The notes under the pieces were generated by a model. It searched no databases. It was not told the DNA's origin and saw only the letters and a program-made list of their open reading frames with translations. A program made the position numbers and the translations under genes. Positions 1 through 12,476 of a stretch of DNA of 64,000 nt are shown here, one piece after another. Origin of the DNA: Mycogone perniciosa (Eukaryota; Ascomycota; Sordariomycetes; Hypocreales; Hypocreaceae); the NCBI GenBank assembly GCA_025331125.1, contig JAOALB010000001.1:992001-1056000 (forward strand), in the 5' to 3' direction. Within the stretch, counting starts at the first letter, position 1; every line of letters starts with the position of its first letter.

Positions 1-85
1 GTTGGGTGACATGTCACTATTGAATGGCATTGGTGTCCGCACGAAAAGCACTTGCTATGAATTACGAGAAGCCTTCGCAAACAAC

Positions 86-114
86 AGACAAACAAACAAA
101 CAAACAAACCAACC
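86..114. repeat. AAAC microsatellite
   Basis: About five to six tandem copies of a CAAA/AAAC tetranucleotide, degenerating at the right edge. It lies in non-coding DNA and no function is suggested. Confidence 0.9.
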
Positions 115-955
115 ATGTAAAACTGCCACCAAAATCCCGTCCCCGCATAACGTTTGGGCCGACCCGACCCGACCCATGAACGGGTGGGAATTGTGGCAGC
201 TGGCATAAAATTGGTCGCTCAAATTGGGAGGCCTTCCGAATTGTGTTGGTGATGAGAAAAGAAAAACCTGTTGCTTTGTTCAAGTTTGGCCCGCTTGCTC
301 GGGGATTGGCCTGGATGGGTGTGGTCCATGTGAAATCGTTGACGACTGCCCCGGTCCCATTAATTTCCAGAAGCCAGGGGGGATACCAACCGGGGTTTTA
401 GGACTTGTTCAATGGGCTTATTATTGAGGCCAAGATCTTCATAACAGTACTCCGTAGTACTCGTAATGTAATGCTTGAGGCCGTTTTGTTGATGTGATTG
501 GAAAACCCATTGATACTCTGCGGTTCTCTCAGCTGTGATCGCATACGAGCATGTCGTACGAAAAAAAGAGGAACACAATAGTACCAATTTATTTCAACCA
601 TGTGATAGACCTGCATGCATATGCACCTATGCATGCCATTTGCCCCTACAAGATGCCTGTTCAGGCGAGCGGCAAGATCCCCCTAAGGTATCTGTCCACT
701 TTCCATTACGAGTACGGAGTAGTAGTACTGGCACTCCGCGGAGGGATTTTGCTGTACTCCGTAAGTGGGATCATGTGCATAACTTTTGTGATAATCCAAT
801 TTCAATGTTTACTGTAAAGAACAATAATATTATCAAAATCTCGTATTGAAGTTTTTTTCTCCCGTCCCTTTGCGAAGTAATATTAGGTACTTTGTACGGA
901 CTACTTCTTACTATAGCAAGTAGTATTTGAATACCTACTCGTACACTCATACCTA

Positions 956-976
956 TACGGAGTACAGTACGGAGTA
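956..976. repeat. TACGGAGTA motif, double copy
   Basis: Two copies of TACGGAGTA separated by three bases. The same 9-mer and its complement TACTCCGTA recur throughout the intergenic DNA of the window but are not seen within the coding exons. Confidence 0.8.
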
Positions 977-3086
977 TACCCCGTCTCTGGTAGCAGCCCC
1001 TTGCCAAAGTACCCGTCATGCATGATGCATCATAAACACCGGCTCGGTACCCGTGGTTGGTCAATTAGTTGAGAGAAACATGTTGAAACTGAGACCGAGT
1101 ACTAGTACTCCGTACTGAAGGCTGCTAGACGGCCCTGGACGGTCAGTGTGGGAATTTGGGCGCTTGGGCCAGGCGCGGATGCTGGACGGACAGGGGCCCC
1201 TGTCCATTGGTGTGCGACTTGCAAGGAACAGGGACAAGGTCGAGAGAAGAAGGGAGGCCAATCGATTCATTGACATTGACTTGCAGCTATTACGAGTATG
1301 TACTACTCGTAAGTGAGGTTACAGTCGCTGCAGCGGAGCATTTGATTTACATATGGAAACATGTCCTCGGGCGCACATGTGCGGCCAGTCTGCAGGGCCC
1401 GGCCAGACCTGGCATGGCACATGCGAACAGGAACCTACTGGTACGGAGTACTCGTGAGCAAAGGGGCCTCATCGCCAGTTAGCACCCATGCTTTCCCAGG
1501 TTTCTGGGATCGCCTCAATCACCGGCCCACTTGGACGAGGTTGACCCCGATCGCTCGTCCGCCAACAGGGTCAAGTGGATGCGAACAATTACAATCCCTT
1601 GTCTCCTCTTGTTGCTCCACGGCGACCCCGGCGGATACCTCGTCATCTCCTTTGGCTCCTATGGCTCCAATGGGTTGTCTCAGTGGACTCTCGCTTTCGC
1701 CCCCCGTTGTCAGTCAGTCGGCTTTCGTCGCGCGTCTATCCAAACAAAGCCTCTTTTCCCCGTTGTTGAATCTGTAACCTCCATTATCGTCGCTCGTTTG
1801 CTTCTCCTGGTCGAGGGCAATATCTACATACAACCACACCGAATCACACGCAGCCCGAAGTAGGAAGATTGGCCGGTACCACCACGACTTGCTACGCGCC
1901 CAATGGCTTAATGCCCCGACGATAAAGTCATTGTGCGCAGGAAACCTTGCTTCTTTTTGTATGGTTTGATTTGTTTGTGTTTTGTTCATGTAAGTCTACA
2001 ACGGTAGGAGCGGGCACGACGGTCATACGACAATCGACTTTCTAACATGTCAGCTAACACAATCCTTCAGTTTCGTTCATGTTATTTACTGATCACACGA
2101 CTACGGCCGTCGAGATTTTGTTTATTTTTGGACTTTCTGGATTTCGTATCATTTTCGGCAGCTTTATCGCGATTTGCTAGTACCCCATTTCCAGACGAAA
2201 CACCACTCAAAAGGATCGATTCGACGACATCAAAGGTTGTGTGACTTTTCGGGAGAAACATGGCCATTGAGCGAATCTGAAGACCGCTCAACCAGCAGCT
2301 TGCTCAACCATTCCCGCGCCAACCTCCATATCGAACCTCCTTGCGGCATCGGTCTCGTCCATTCCCCCTTTGTCAAAAGCAATAGGCTCAACAACAAGTC
2401 CGGACCCATAGTAGTAGCTGCAAATATCCACATCGGCATTGGCAAGTGTGTGGCCCTCCCCGCGCCGAGCCGTTCAGTTGGACGCTTCAGCGCATTTACA
2501 CTGGATCATAGGCGCATCGAACCACTGGTTCAGAAAAATTGTGGCTGACGCAGTGGTGGTGCCAGGGACAGGGACCTTCTGTCAGACATCTGCGCGGGGG
2601 AACCAAGTGCAGTGAAACAGGCCGGACGGGAACTGACAGAAGGACAAAAGGTCAAAAGGTGTGTGGCTCCGCTGCCACACTTCGTGTAAGTCGTCTCCCT
2701 TGCTTGGATATGTCCCAGAGAGCAAACCTCCCTCTACACCCACCAGCCCCGACAAATTTCCCAAAGCAGCCAACGCATTGCTTGCGGAATGCTAATCTGA
2801 CATTTTAAAGGCGACTACCTGCTTGATGAGCCGAGGCTGGGCTTGAGGAGCTGCGCCTGCGTCAGTTCTCGAGCCTGAGCTGGTGGGATCATCTCATCGC
2901 CACTCGAAAAAAAAGTACCAGTCTGAGTGTTCTGCTGCTGCCGCCACCAACAGTCTTGTCTTAGCGCGAAACGGTAGGATCAAGCCGCGTTGGATTGCCA
3001 TTATTATATCTTTTATAGATGGTCGGTCCTTGAAACTTGTCGAATTGCCGGCCTTTTAGCCCTCGAGTCAGTTTCGAACCGTGAAT

Positions 3087-6000
3087 ATGACGGCGTGGGA
3101 GACCGACGATGAGTACATTAGCGTACAGGCCGCCATCTCACTACCGACCCCCCAAGGCACGCCTTATAGGACGCCTTCAGAGAACTCGAGAAAGTCCCGG
3201 AAACGTTCAGTCACCCCTCCGGGCAAGGGGACATCGCCTTCCAGGATGGGCAATGGCGAGAAGAGCTCCAAGCGGTCTTCTAGAGATGTGACAATGGATG
3301 AAAACATCAGCATTCTGGATCCTCGGCGGTTTACTCCTACGTTGCACGCAAACTTGGTCTCTGAGATACTCGCTCTTAGACGGGACCAGGAAGAGAAAAC
3401 GAAATTGATAGAAAGCCTTGAAATCGCCCTCCACACCAGCAAGGAAGAGCAAGAAAGTCTACAGGAAAATGTCACATCAACGTCCAAGGAGGCCCGTTCA
3501 CTCCAGCGTCAACTATCCCTGCTTGAGGGCGGAAGCTCATCTGCATTGAGTCAGCTTGCTCGTGAAAGAGACGAAGCTGTTGACTCTGTGGCAGATGCCA
3601 GAAAACGGCTAGACGCAGCACAGAAGAAAATCCGGAGCCTGGAAGACGATTCACAGCGAGTCCATGACTTATGGGCACAGGAGAAGGAAAACTGGGAGGA
3701 CGAGAGGCGCAAATATGAGCGGAGAATCCATGTTGCAGAGAGCCGCCTGAAGATGGTGCTGGACGAGGTTGCAGCATACCAAACTAATCAAATACACAGT
3801 TCTGGTCAAAATGGACAGAATGGACACGAGAGTGAGGTGGAGGAGAGCGGCAAGGAGAATGATGCAGCAAGCATCAGGACGATGAGCATGACCAACAGCA
3901 TCCGGTTCTCTTTCGCAAACGGAGCGGGTTCTATCCTGGCTAACGGCCATTCTCTGGCTGATGAGCTCAATTTTGATGACACTGACGACCAGACTGATGC
4001 CGACGGACGTGAGAGCGCACTTTCAAGTCCTCGACACAGGCGCACTTTTAGTCGTGAAAGCGTGATCAGCAAGCTTCATCACCGAAACCAGAGCATGGAA
4101 AGCTTGAGGCGGCCGGGAAGCGTTGCGCGTGGGAGACTTTTCATGAACCAAGCTGTTTTAGAGGCATTGGAGGGCGAGGACGAGGAGGACGAAGAGCTGG
4201 AGACTGAAGCGGAACCGGAACCAGTGCGACCGGCAACACCGAAGCCTGCTTACACGGATACTGGAATACAATACTCTCCGCCACCCTTGCCAAAGGTGGA
4301 ACCCGTCAAACTCGTTGTACCGCAAACACCTGTTCCGCTTGAGAAGGTGCCAGAGAAGTTACTGGAATTGGAGACTTCTCCTCGTGCTGGTTCTGACATC
4401 GAAGCCAATCAGCGGCGGAAGCGAGTTAGCCTGCCTCTTACTATTGAGCCTATCAACGTCTATCAGCGCATGGTGTCGTCTTCTGTACAGACGATGGAGC
4501 TGCCACTCACTCCTCCCAAGACTCCCAAATCCCCGTTTTATGATGCCATGCCTACACCATTGGAGGCTGAGCCACCTAAAATGGTGACATCGTCAACGCA
4601 AACGGAGGAGCCAACTCCAGCTCCCAGTCCCATTCTGAAGGCTCCCTCGTACCCGCCACCTCCTCCGCCGCCGTTGGAGATTCCTAGCATTAATATCGAG
4701 CCTCCTACAAGCCGACCAGCAACTCCGCACTCGCCCCGCTTGCCACAGCATTTCAAGCACTTTGGTTGTCAAGTCAACATCATCACAGATGTGGAAATGA
4801 TGCATTCTTCCTGTCAGACGGAGGCCATTCAGACTGATAAGAGGCTGGCTCTGTTGCCACCTCATTTACAACCCTCATCCATCACTTCTCGACCAAACTC
4901 TCCCAATCCTGGCGTCGGGGAGGATGATAAGAGCTTCACTCCCCTTCCTGGTAACTTGCCACCTCGGAACCCTCGACGATTGGAAGGCGGAAGGGCCAGC
5001 ATTGAGCCTCCTTCTTCTCCCATCAGCATTCCAGGGGATGATGATCTGCCGGCTGACTATCTTGGGAATGATGACGGCCCTCTGTCGCACCAAAGGAGTG
5101 CTCCCATGAGGCGGCCGCGCCGTTACAGCAGTCTTTACTCTGGCTTTTACTCGATTAGCTCAGATGAGATGGATGAGTTTGGTGACGCAGATGTGAGCGA
5201 CTCTGAATACCGAACGGCTCTATCAGCCCCACGCCCCTTTGCTACCTCAATCCGAGCGGCGAAGCGAGGCTCTGTCGGGACCGTGGCAACCTCCCCAGAT
5301 CAATCGTCTTCCAGGCGATCTGGTAGGAATTCAGCAGCCAAGTCAATCACTACTGAGATGTACAGCTCATTCAGTCTCGGTGAGAGGGAATTCAAGTCGG
5401 GCAGGTCGAGCCGAACTTACGAGAGGCCACTACCGTCTCTTGCTGGTCCCTCAGGCCGTGCTAGTGTTATGCGCAAGGCTGCCATGATTCAGAGTGGTAT
5501 TGCTAGCCACCGCGCTCGGTCAAGGAGTCCTAGTCTGATTGACCCACGGAACCCGCCATTCCCTATCCCGACACGAGCAAGTTCGAGAAGGCCGTCGATT
5601 AGTATGAGCATTCCCAGCGATGGACGTAGCAGCCCCATGAGCGGACATAGAAGAAGCACGAGCCGCAGTTTTTACAGTATTAATGTGCGCCGAGTTCGCT
5701 CTGCCAATGCCCTCCCAAAGAACCAGCGTCCTCGCAGAAATGGCAGCCGATCACCACCGCTTTCTCCATCCACTGAAGCTGCTGAGGATCCCACTCTGCC
5801 TCCATTGCCTCGCAATGATATTACGACGCCGCGCAACGGAAACAAAACCTTCAGGAGACACCGTCATGAGCTCTCCAACAACACTGATCTCACCGCCAAT
5901 ACAGAGCTTATGTCTCAACCCAGCAATTCACAGGCACCTGGCGTTGTGGAGGCTATTGCTCAAACCATGGTTGGGGAGTGGATGTTCAAGTATGTTCGCA

Positions 6001-7240
6001 GGAGGAAGTCATTTGGGGTGCCGGACAATGGCAACAAGGATGACAGCAGCAACGATCGCCACAAGCGATGGGTCTGGTTGGCACCATACGAGAGGGCTAT
6101 CCTCTGGAGTAGCAAGCAACCGTCTTCCGGTAGCGCTTTGCTCGGGAAGACAGGACGCAAGCGTAAGATTCCATTTTCCAAAATCAACATATTAGAAACC
6201 CTGCTGACATGACAATAGTGACTATCCAGTCCGTCCTTGATGTGAAAGACGATAACCCAGTCCCCAAGGGTGTCACCACACCGGTCTTCAACCGGTCGAT
6301 TCTGATTCTCACACCACAGCGTGCGCTCAAATTCACGGCTAGCACTGCTGAGCGGCACTATCTCTGGCTGACAGCCCTGTCGTTTTTGGCACACTCTTCG
6401 CAGGCTGTGCCTGATATTCTCAACCCTCCGGAGCTTTCTGTGACGCAGCAACCTTTACCAGACTTCGAAATGCCCCGTCCTAAGCTCAAGCGGGGCGGAA
6501 TTCGTGACTCCATTCGACTCGCAAAGGGTCGATCCGGGGGCCCGAAGACGGACCAGTCAAGTGTCCCTAGCGTCCCAAGCATACCAAGCATTCCAAGTGC
6601 ACCATCGTCTCGCATGGGCGAAGTAGCTAGCTTCCGAGTGACGGAGTCATCGGTTACAGGCTCCAACCATACTAGAGAGCCCTCTTCAGAGGCTGCAGAA
6701 CCTCCCCTGATCCCTCGTTTCCACGATAGGCTCAACCAAGGTGCTCATGGCCGTAAGCGAAGCAACACGGGCAGCCATGTCCCCCCACCCTTGTCTTTCC
6801 GGGGTTTCTCCCTCCCTGTTGGCAACACAAGTCACCATCATCCAGCGAATAGCACAGCAAACGCTAGCATTGGCACTGCCGGTTCGTCTGACATCTATCA
6901 GCAGTCTCAGGCATCTACCAATACGACCTGGGGCATGACACCTGGGTCAACAGGGTCCTCGCAGCAAGGCAACTTCTTTGACGCGATAGGCACAGTACGT
7001 ATGGAGGCATTTATCAGCCCCCTCGCGTACTCTCAGTACAGCGAATATCCAGATACGGAATCGGAGTATAGATATGTCGCTCGAAGACGAAGTAAGGAGC
7101 TTCGTAGGCGGAACAGTCGTAACCGACGTCGCGATAACTCTTCCACTCGCTATGGCGGTCGAGGATATGACTTCTTTGGTGGAAATAAGACTGCTGGTGA
7201 GGAGGATTTCTTCCGAGAGGATCCGTTCAAGGGGTTCTAA
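3087..7240 (+). CDS. apsA: ApsA/Num1-like cortical protein (coiled coil plus C-terminal PH domain)
   Basis: Two exons, 3087-6162 and 6219-7240, encode about 1365 residues. The 56-bp intron starts GTAAGA, has a CTGAC branch site and ends AATAG. The ATG at 3087 is used because the frame upstream offers only GTG. Residues about 85-232 form a long coiled coil. The middle is Ser/Pro-rich and acidic in places. Residues about 955-1090 match the Mcp5/Num1-type pleckstrin homology domain, beginning with an AQTMVGEWMFKYVRRRKS-like stretch and interrupted by the intron. In this family the PH domain binds plasma-membrane phosphoinositides, and the protein anchors dynein or mitochondria at the cortex; Aspergillus ApsA positions nuclei in hyphae and conidiophores. 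Repeated SxQT motifs lie at about residues 390-590. The protein looks shorter than A. nidulans ApsA as I recall it. Family assignment is firm; orthology is inferred. Confidence 0.9.
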
Positions 7241-8058
7241 GATGGGAGAACAAACACAAAACAAAACCACAAGACTGCTTTTGAAGGCTTCATGCAGCCG
7301 ACATGAACAACACTCCCTTTTCCACTTGTTTAACATATTCACGGTCTATGCTTCGACTATGGACCGATTTAACACCACGACGGGATACCCTTCTTTTTCA
7401 TACCCTTTTGTCAATTTTTTTAAGGATTTGTATTGCTACGATTTAGGTCCGCGGTTATCACCGACCCTGCTCTTGCTTTTCTGTATTGTGCGTGGCGTTT
7501 TTGGACACGTCTGTTGTTTTCTTGTCGTGGGTGCTTAGAAAATGTAAAGGACAAAAGCAATTTTCTCAACAAAGGAGGATAGTGTATGGGAGGAGGTGGG
7601 AGCGAATTACACTCGTTGGTCTGATCACTGGAAGAGATTTGTTTTTGGAAATGGATAAGGGCGCTCATTGCCTTTCATATAGTTGAGTGAGTGTATATTC
7701 TCAGCTTGCCGGGTTCGTTTCTCATTGGACAAATGGATCTTGAGGGATGGCTGGGTGTAGATAGTAAACAGAGTTTGAAATGGCTCAGATGAGTTTGCCA
7801 ATTGAGAGATGAACAAAATCGAGGGTTCTCTCGTATGTGACAGTGACCAGGATTGTTTGATCTCAAACTCAGAATTGGACCTCGGGAGAGAGTTTCCCCA
7901 CAATGAATGCCTCTGCCCCTCCACCAAAAAAGCTCTGACATTTATTTGGCCTCTGACTTAACAACCCCTCCATAGATACCGGAACGAGCCCCAAACTTTG
8001 ATCAAAACACTGCATCATCGCGTAGAAGAGCAACACTTGACAGCCTCAATCTTCTAAT
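7241..8058. other. Intergenic, ApsA-like 3' side to OTU gene promoter
   Basis: No gene is supported. The stretch holds the 3' untranslated region of the upstream gene and the promoter of the OTU gene. Nothing else stands out. Confidence 0.6.
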
Positions 8059-8982
8059 ATGGAGGCCGAGACACTAGAGCAGATGCAGGTTCGCCACCGG
8101 CGGGAACTCAAGGACCTCCAGGGCCGAATCACAAGCAAGAAGAAGAACGCATCCAAGAAGACTCGCAAGGGCGTCAACGACGAATGCGCAGAGATGGAGC
8201 GGCGCTTAAACGAGAAACACGAGGAGGAACTCAGGGCTCTGCATGGGGAGACACCACAAGAAGACGACCGCGCGAGTGAAGACGAACGAAAGGAGGAGGA
8301 AAAGAGCGCTGGGCTGGAAGAAGATACTGCCAAATTACAGATTGCCGGCGATGGAGGAGGCGATAAGCAACCGGGGAAGAAACGAAATCGCCAGAAAGAG
8401 CGCCTTGCTCGTCGCGCTGCGGAGCAAGAAGCTGCTATGCAGCGTGCTGAGGAAGAAGCCTCCTCCATGACGGACCACCGCGCTCGCGAGAGCACGTACA
8501 TGAAGAACGCCTTCGCCTCGCACAGCCTTGTCGAAAAGGACATTGAGCCTGACGGGCACTGCTTGTTCTCCGCGGTGGCGGACCAGCTACGGCAGAATGC
8601 TATCCCCCTGGGGACGAATGCCGGGGAGTTGGAGTACAAGGCGGTGCGCAGGGCGGCGGCGGAGTACATGGTAAGCCACGGGGATGACTTTGCGCCGTTC
8701 TTGGAGGAGGATTTGGAAGGCTACGTGCGCAAGATGAGGGATACGGCTGAATGGGGTGGGCAGTTGGAGCTGACAGCTTTGGCGAGGCGGTACGGTGTTG
8801 AGATCCGGGTTGTTCAAGATGGCAGGACGGAGACGATTGGGGAAGAGGAAGGGAAAGCGACGGGCAAGACGCTGTGGTTGGCGTATTACAGACACGGGTA
8901 CGGGTTGGGGGAGCATTATAACTCCCTGCGAAAGACGACGACAGCGACAACAGCGACGACGACAACGACGACTACGGGCTGA
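8059..8982 (+). CDS. OTU-domain cysteine protease (OTUD6B/Otu2-like deubiquitinase)
   Basis: A single exon of 307 residues starts at an ATG preceded by an A-rich leader. The first 150 residues are highly charged and predicted coiled coil, as in OTUD6B and yeast Otu2. The OTU domain follows, with the catalytic block EPDGHCLFSAVADQL giving Asp165 and Cys168, and a C-terminal GEHYNSL block giving His286. All three catalytic positions are present, so the enzyme should be active. The family removes ubiquitin from proteins; yeast Otu2 is ribosome-associated, and a similar role is only inferred here. The last 16 residues are almost all threonine/alanine and come from an ACG/ACA microsatellite, an unusual tail. 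The gene converges on the methyltransferase gene 158 bp downstream. Confidence 0.9.
   Translation: MEAETLEQMQVRHRRELKDLQGRITSKKKNASKKTRKGVNDECAEMERRLNEKHEEELRALHGETPQEDDRASEDERKEEEKSAGLEEDTAKLQIAGDGGGDKQPGKKRNRQKERLARRAAEQEAAMQRAEEEASSMTDHRARESTYMKNAFASHSLVEKDIEPDGHCLFSAVADQLRQNAIPLGTNAGELEYKAVRRAAAEYMVSHGDDFAPFLEEDLEGYVRKMRDTAEWGGQLELTALARRYGVEIRVVQDGRTETIGEEEGKATGKTLWLAYYRHGYGLGEHYNSLRKTTTATTATTTTTTTG
8932..8979 (+). repeat. ACG/ACA trinucleotide repeat inside the OTU gene
   Basis: An imperfect run of ACG, ACA and GCG codons at the extreme 3' end of the coding region, encoding a threonine-rich tail after the OTU domain. Confidence 0.8.
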
Positions 8983-9140
8983 TGATGGCTTTTACTTTTT
9001 GTGTCTCCTCTTCTGATACTTGCCTCTACCTTAACCCCTTTTGGTTCCCTTATTTTCGGGTTCCCGCCCGAACTCCTACTCTCCCACCTCTTTTCGATAT
9101 ATAAACCCCCTATCCATTGCCAGAAAGAACGCGCGTGGCG

Positions 9141-10167
9141 CTACCGAGACCACACAGAGATAAAGTCTCGAACACTCCCATCCTCATTCGTACCCGCCTT
9201 GTGTGTGCGCGTTGGCTTCACAAGGCAGATCCGATGCAAAGCCTCTGGATGCGGCTGCATGGGATTCATATAAGTCTTGACGGTGCCGTCGTCGTTGTAC
9301 TCGATGTCCTCGCCCGGGTTGTTGAGGAGCTCTTCATAGACCTCGGGCCAGAGACCCCATGGCGGGCCCTGTTCAGAGAGGGGCTTTCCGGTGGGGTATT
9401 CGAGGCAGATGAGACGACCACCGGGAGCGAGGAGTCGGGTCATGCGCTGTGCCCACTTAGGGCGCAGAGAAGGTTGGAGTGCGCAGAGGAACTGGCGTTG
9501 GGGCGCGCGGGGGAGAGACGCTGGGCATTAGTCGTGGAACCGTTGGATGGAGTTTGGATGCTCATCGAGGGAAACATATAGAACGAGAAGACAAGGGTAT
9601 ATGGTATATACAGGGCCCAATGATACTCACAGTGTAGTCGAATATAAGGTCAAACTTGCCAGTGCCATCAGTTCCAGCGCCCTCGGTCCACGTATCCGCA
9701 AAGAAATCACCTGCCAACCACGTCACACGACCTTTGGATACGTCTTCTTCTGCGGGCTTATACAGCCCCTCCTCCCCAGCCTTGCGCTCATTCTCCTTTG
9801 CGGTTTTTATGGCACCTTCGCTGAAATCCAGACCAAACGCATCGTAGCCGAGGGAACTCAGCAGGAGCACATCGTGGCCCGGACCGCAGCCAGGCACGAG
9901 GGCAGAGCGACGGATGACAGCGCCAGAAGAGTCGCGGAGAGGGTTGCCGCGCGGATCTTGGTCGTGGGAGGGGGGGATGAGATCAGTGCGCTGGGCGAGG
10001 AGGTCGAAGAGGGCGAGAGAAGGGCCGGCGCGGTCCCAGGGCGTGAAGGATTCGGAATAGAGGGCGTCCCAGGTGGCGGCATGGGAGGAGAGAGGCGTGG
10101 CGGCGAAGGTGTCGCGGAGTTTGTTGGGGTGATCGTGAGGGAGCGGAGGGATTACGGAGGAGGCCAT
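9141..10167 (-). CDS. SAM-dependent thiol (TPMT-type) methyltransferase
   Basis: Two exons on the minus strand, 10167-9631 and 9491-9141, encode about 295 residues. The intron (9630-9492, 139 bp) begins GTGAGT and ends GCCAG, phase 0. The ATG at 10167 is preferred to the in-frame TTG upstream. Motif I for S-adenosylmethionine, VPGCGPG, is at residues 91-97, followed by the acidic strand-2 loop GLDFS. The N-terminal TWDALYSESFTPWDRAGPS block and the later GGRLICLEYPTGKP block are typical of the TPMT/HOL family. These enzymes methylate thiols, halides or bisulfide; some fungal members protect cells from thiol compounds. The substrate cannot be read from sequence. The gene is divergent from the SDR gene at 10867, with which it shares a 0.7-kb promoter region. 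Confidence 0.88.
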
Positions 10168-10866
10168 GATGGCGGAGGAGAGACAACGAGACAAAATATG
10201 ATGGTAGAGATATCGATATGTGGGATGATGAGATGATGTTGGAGGACGAATTGCGTGAGGCGGGCCGGTTATCGGATTGATACGGATAAGAGAGGATAAG
10301 GCGAATTGGATAATTTCTGTGCCGAGTTACTCCATGTCATGATGCTATGCGGGTTATTGCGGGGGAATTCATACTACTACTACTATATAATTGAGACACC
10401 CGCATTTGTCAATGCATGCATTTTCTCCAAGATCAATTAATTGGCTGTCACTGGAGATGTGGGGAAGTTGGCAAACATGCATGGCTTTTCTTGGCACTGG
10501 ATTCTATATTAGTTGATATTAATGCTTATTATGATGAAGTCATCAGTGTCAAGACAGTTTCCAGGGAGCTGAATTCATTTGATTGAATGTACTACTCCGT
10601 ACCTCCTAGGAAGTACTTCGTACAGAATACGTACTAAGAGGTATGCATGCGGTAACACAGTACGGAGTTCGGGATAACTATCTGGATATCGATTGCTATT
10701 TTAGGGAAGTGGGGCTGATTGTGCCTCGGTATAATCATTCGGCTTATCTCTCTCGTCCTTTAAAATACCATAGACAACACCTCGAACCTCACATCAATTG
10801 GATTTACTTATACAGAGCCTTTTCATTTTCCTCTTCTTCTTTCAAGCTCATCCATCAACCGCAATC
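10168..10866. other. Shared promoter region of methyltransferase and SDR genes
   Basis: Divergent intergenic DNA without a gene. It is AT-rich and holds TACTCCGTA-type motifs at about 10592-10600 and 10660-10668. The last 50 bp before the SDR start are CT-rich, as is common just upstream of fungal starts. Confidence 0.6.
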
Positions 10867-11799
10867 ATGGACGCAGACAGCCTCTTTGGAATCAAGGTCC
10901 GCCTCCCCCCCCCAGCGTCTCGAAATCCACACACTCTCTCTCCAACCCCAAAGCTAACACCATGCTCAGGGCAAAGTCGTCCTCGTCACCGGAGGCGCCA
11001 AAGGCATCGGCCGCATGATTGCCGAGGGCTTCGTCGCCAACGGCGCAAAAGTCTATCTCACCGGCCGTGACGCCGAAGCCTGCCACTCTGCCGTCTCCTC
11101 CCTCTCCTCCCTCGCCCGCCTCGGTGGCTCTGCCCACGCCCTGCCCGCCAACCTGCAACAGCTGTCCGAGTGCCAATCCCTCGCCGCCAAGCTAGCCGAG
11201 CTCGAGCCCCAGGGCCTACACGTCCTGGTCAACAATGCGGGCGCCAGCTGGGGCGCTGAAATCGATTCCTATCCGGATCAGGCATGGCAGAAGGTTTTGA
11301 CGCTGAATCTGCATCGGGTGTTTACCTTGACGCAGCTGTGTCTCCCATTGCTGGAGAAGGCGGCAACACCAGAGGACCCGGCGCGCATTGTGAATATTGG
11401 CAGTATCGACGGTCTTCGCGTCCCCCCGATGAGCACGTTTGCCTACTCGGCTAGCAAGGCGGGCTTGCACCACTTGTCTCGTGCGCTGGCCAAGGAACTC
11501 GGTCCTCGACACATTACGAGCAATACCCTCGCCTGTGGAGCGTTTGCGACCAAGATGATGGCGGCGACGCTCGAGTCGGCTGGTGATGTCATTAGGGAAA
11601 ACACTCCACTCCAGAGAATTGGATCGCCACAGGATGTTGCTGGAGCTTGTATCTTCTTGTCCAGCAGGGCCGGGTAAGTTGGCTAATGCAGTTCATTTCT
11701 CTTGTGTGTATATTGGACTAATGTGATATGCGTAGGGCATACTGCAATGGCGCTACGATCAGCGTGGATGGTGGCTCATCGCTCGTGTCGAAAATCTAA
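10867..11799 (+). CDS. Short-chain dehydrogenase/reductase (classical SDR)
   Basis: Three exons, 10867-10896, 10970-11673 and 11736-11799, encode 265 residues. The first exon supplies only ten residues. Intron 1 (73 bp) has a GCTAAC branch site; intron 2 (62 bp) begins GTAAGT. The cofactor motif TGGAKGIG is at residues 17-24, NNAG at 98-101, catalytic Ser155, and YSASK giving Tyr169 and Lys173, so the catalytic set is complete. The C-terminal AYCNGATISVDGG block is the usual SDR end. The closest family by eye is the RhlG/3-oxoacyl reductase-like group; the substrate is unknown. NADP preference is plausible from the TGR motif after strand 2 but not certain. Confidence 0.9.
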
Positions 11800-12476
11800 A
11801 GAAGGGCGAGGATGGGTGAGAGTTATGAGTTAATGGGTGTGGGTACATGTACTATAATCGTCGATGCAAGAAAATGCAAAAAAATATGAATCTATAAACG
11901 AACACTAGCAGTGGCCGTGTTCAATTTATTGTAAATTGAGTCGGGTATTGTATATATCTTCGGAGGTAAGCCAGAGAAAAAAGAGCCACTGATATAAAAC
12001 CCGTCACAGAATAGCCATAACACCATTCCATCCCTGCCAAAATGCTCTTGGAGAGGAATCATTACCAAGGAAACAAGAAAAAAGCACAGTAGACTTGTCT
12101 AACGCCGCGGTTCCAAGCATGTCTGAAACAAACAAGATAATGGCACCATGAAATCGTCAAGAAAAGATGCTCCCAACTCCAGCTTCAGAACCCGAAGCTT
12201 GGGGATTGTCGGCTCGGCTTTTGACACCCCACCTCGGTCCGAAAAGTCTTGATAGCCTTGTCCTCCAGTCAAGTCAGCCCAGTGGCGCGGAGGCGAGTGA
12301 AGCCGTGAAGGTGCATCATCGCGAGGTTTGAAAGCCGGAATAATGTCCTTGACCGATGAATGCTCAGGGATTCGTCTTAAGTCATAAAGTAGAGTGGTCT
12401 ATCGCTGCCCTCCTCAAATTTCAGCGCCGTAATTTTTTTCCCCCTCCGTAGGGGAACCCAAGTCCTGCCTGCAGCT
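11800..12476. other. Intergenic, 3' ends of two convergent genes
   Basis: No gene recognised. The stretch should contain the 3' untranslated regions of the SDR gene (+) and of the small gene at 12477 (-). Confidence 0.55.

Larger units (their letters stand above)
1..3086. other. Non-coding region upstream of the ApsA-like gene
   Basis: No convincing gene is visible on either strand. Open frames here are short, lack recognisable motifs and overlap one another. The stretch holds an AAAC-type microsatellite near its start and at least five copies of the TACTCCGTA/TACGGAGTA motif (around 447, 715, 757, 956-976, 1106 and 1440). The last kilobase is presumably promoter and 5' leader of the gene starting at 3087. 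Confidence 0.6.

Noticed and set aside
1361..1777. 138-codon frame upstream of the ApsA-like gene
   Set aside because: Another equally long frame overlaps it, and neither has recognisable motifs or splice support.
8046..8669. 207-codon minus-strand frame opposite the OTU gene
   Set aside because: It is the complement of a well-supported coding exon with catalytic motifs; composition is Ser/Arg/Cys-rich as expected for a shadow.
9141..11799. Methyltransferase plus SDR pair as part of a secondary-metabolite cluster
   Set aside because: No backbone synthase, cyclase, P450 or cluster regulator lies nearby, and flanking genes are housekeeping.
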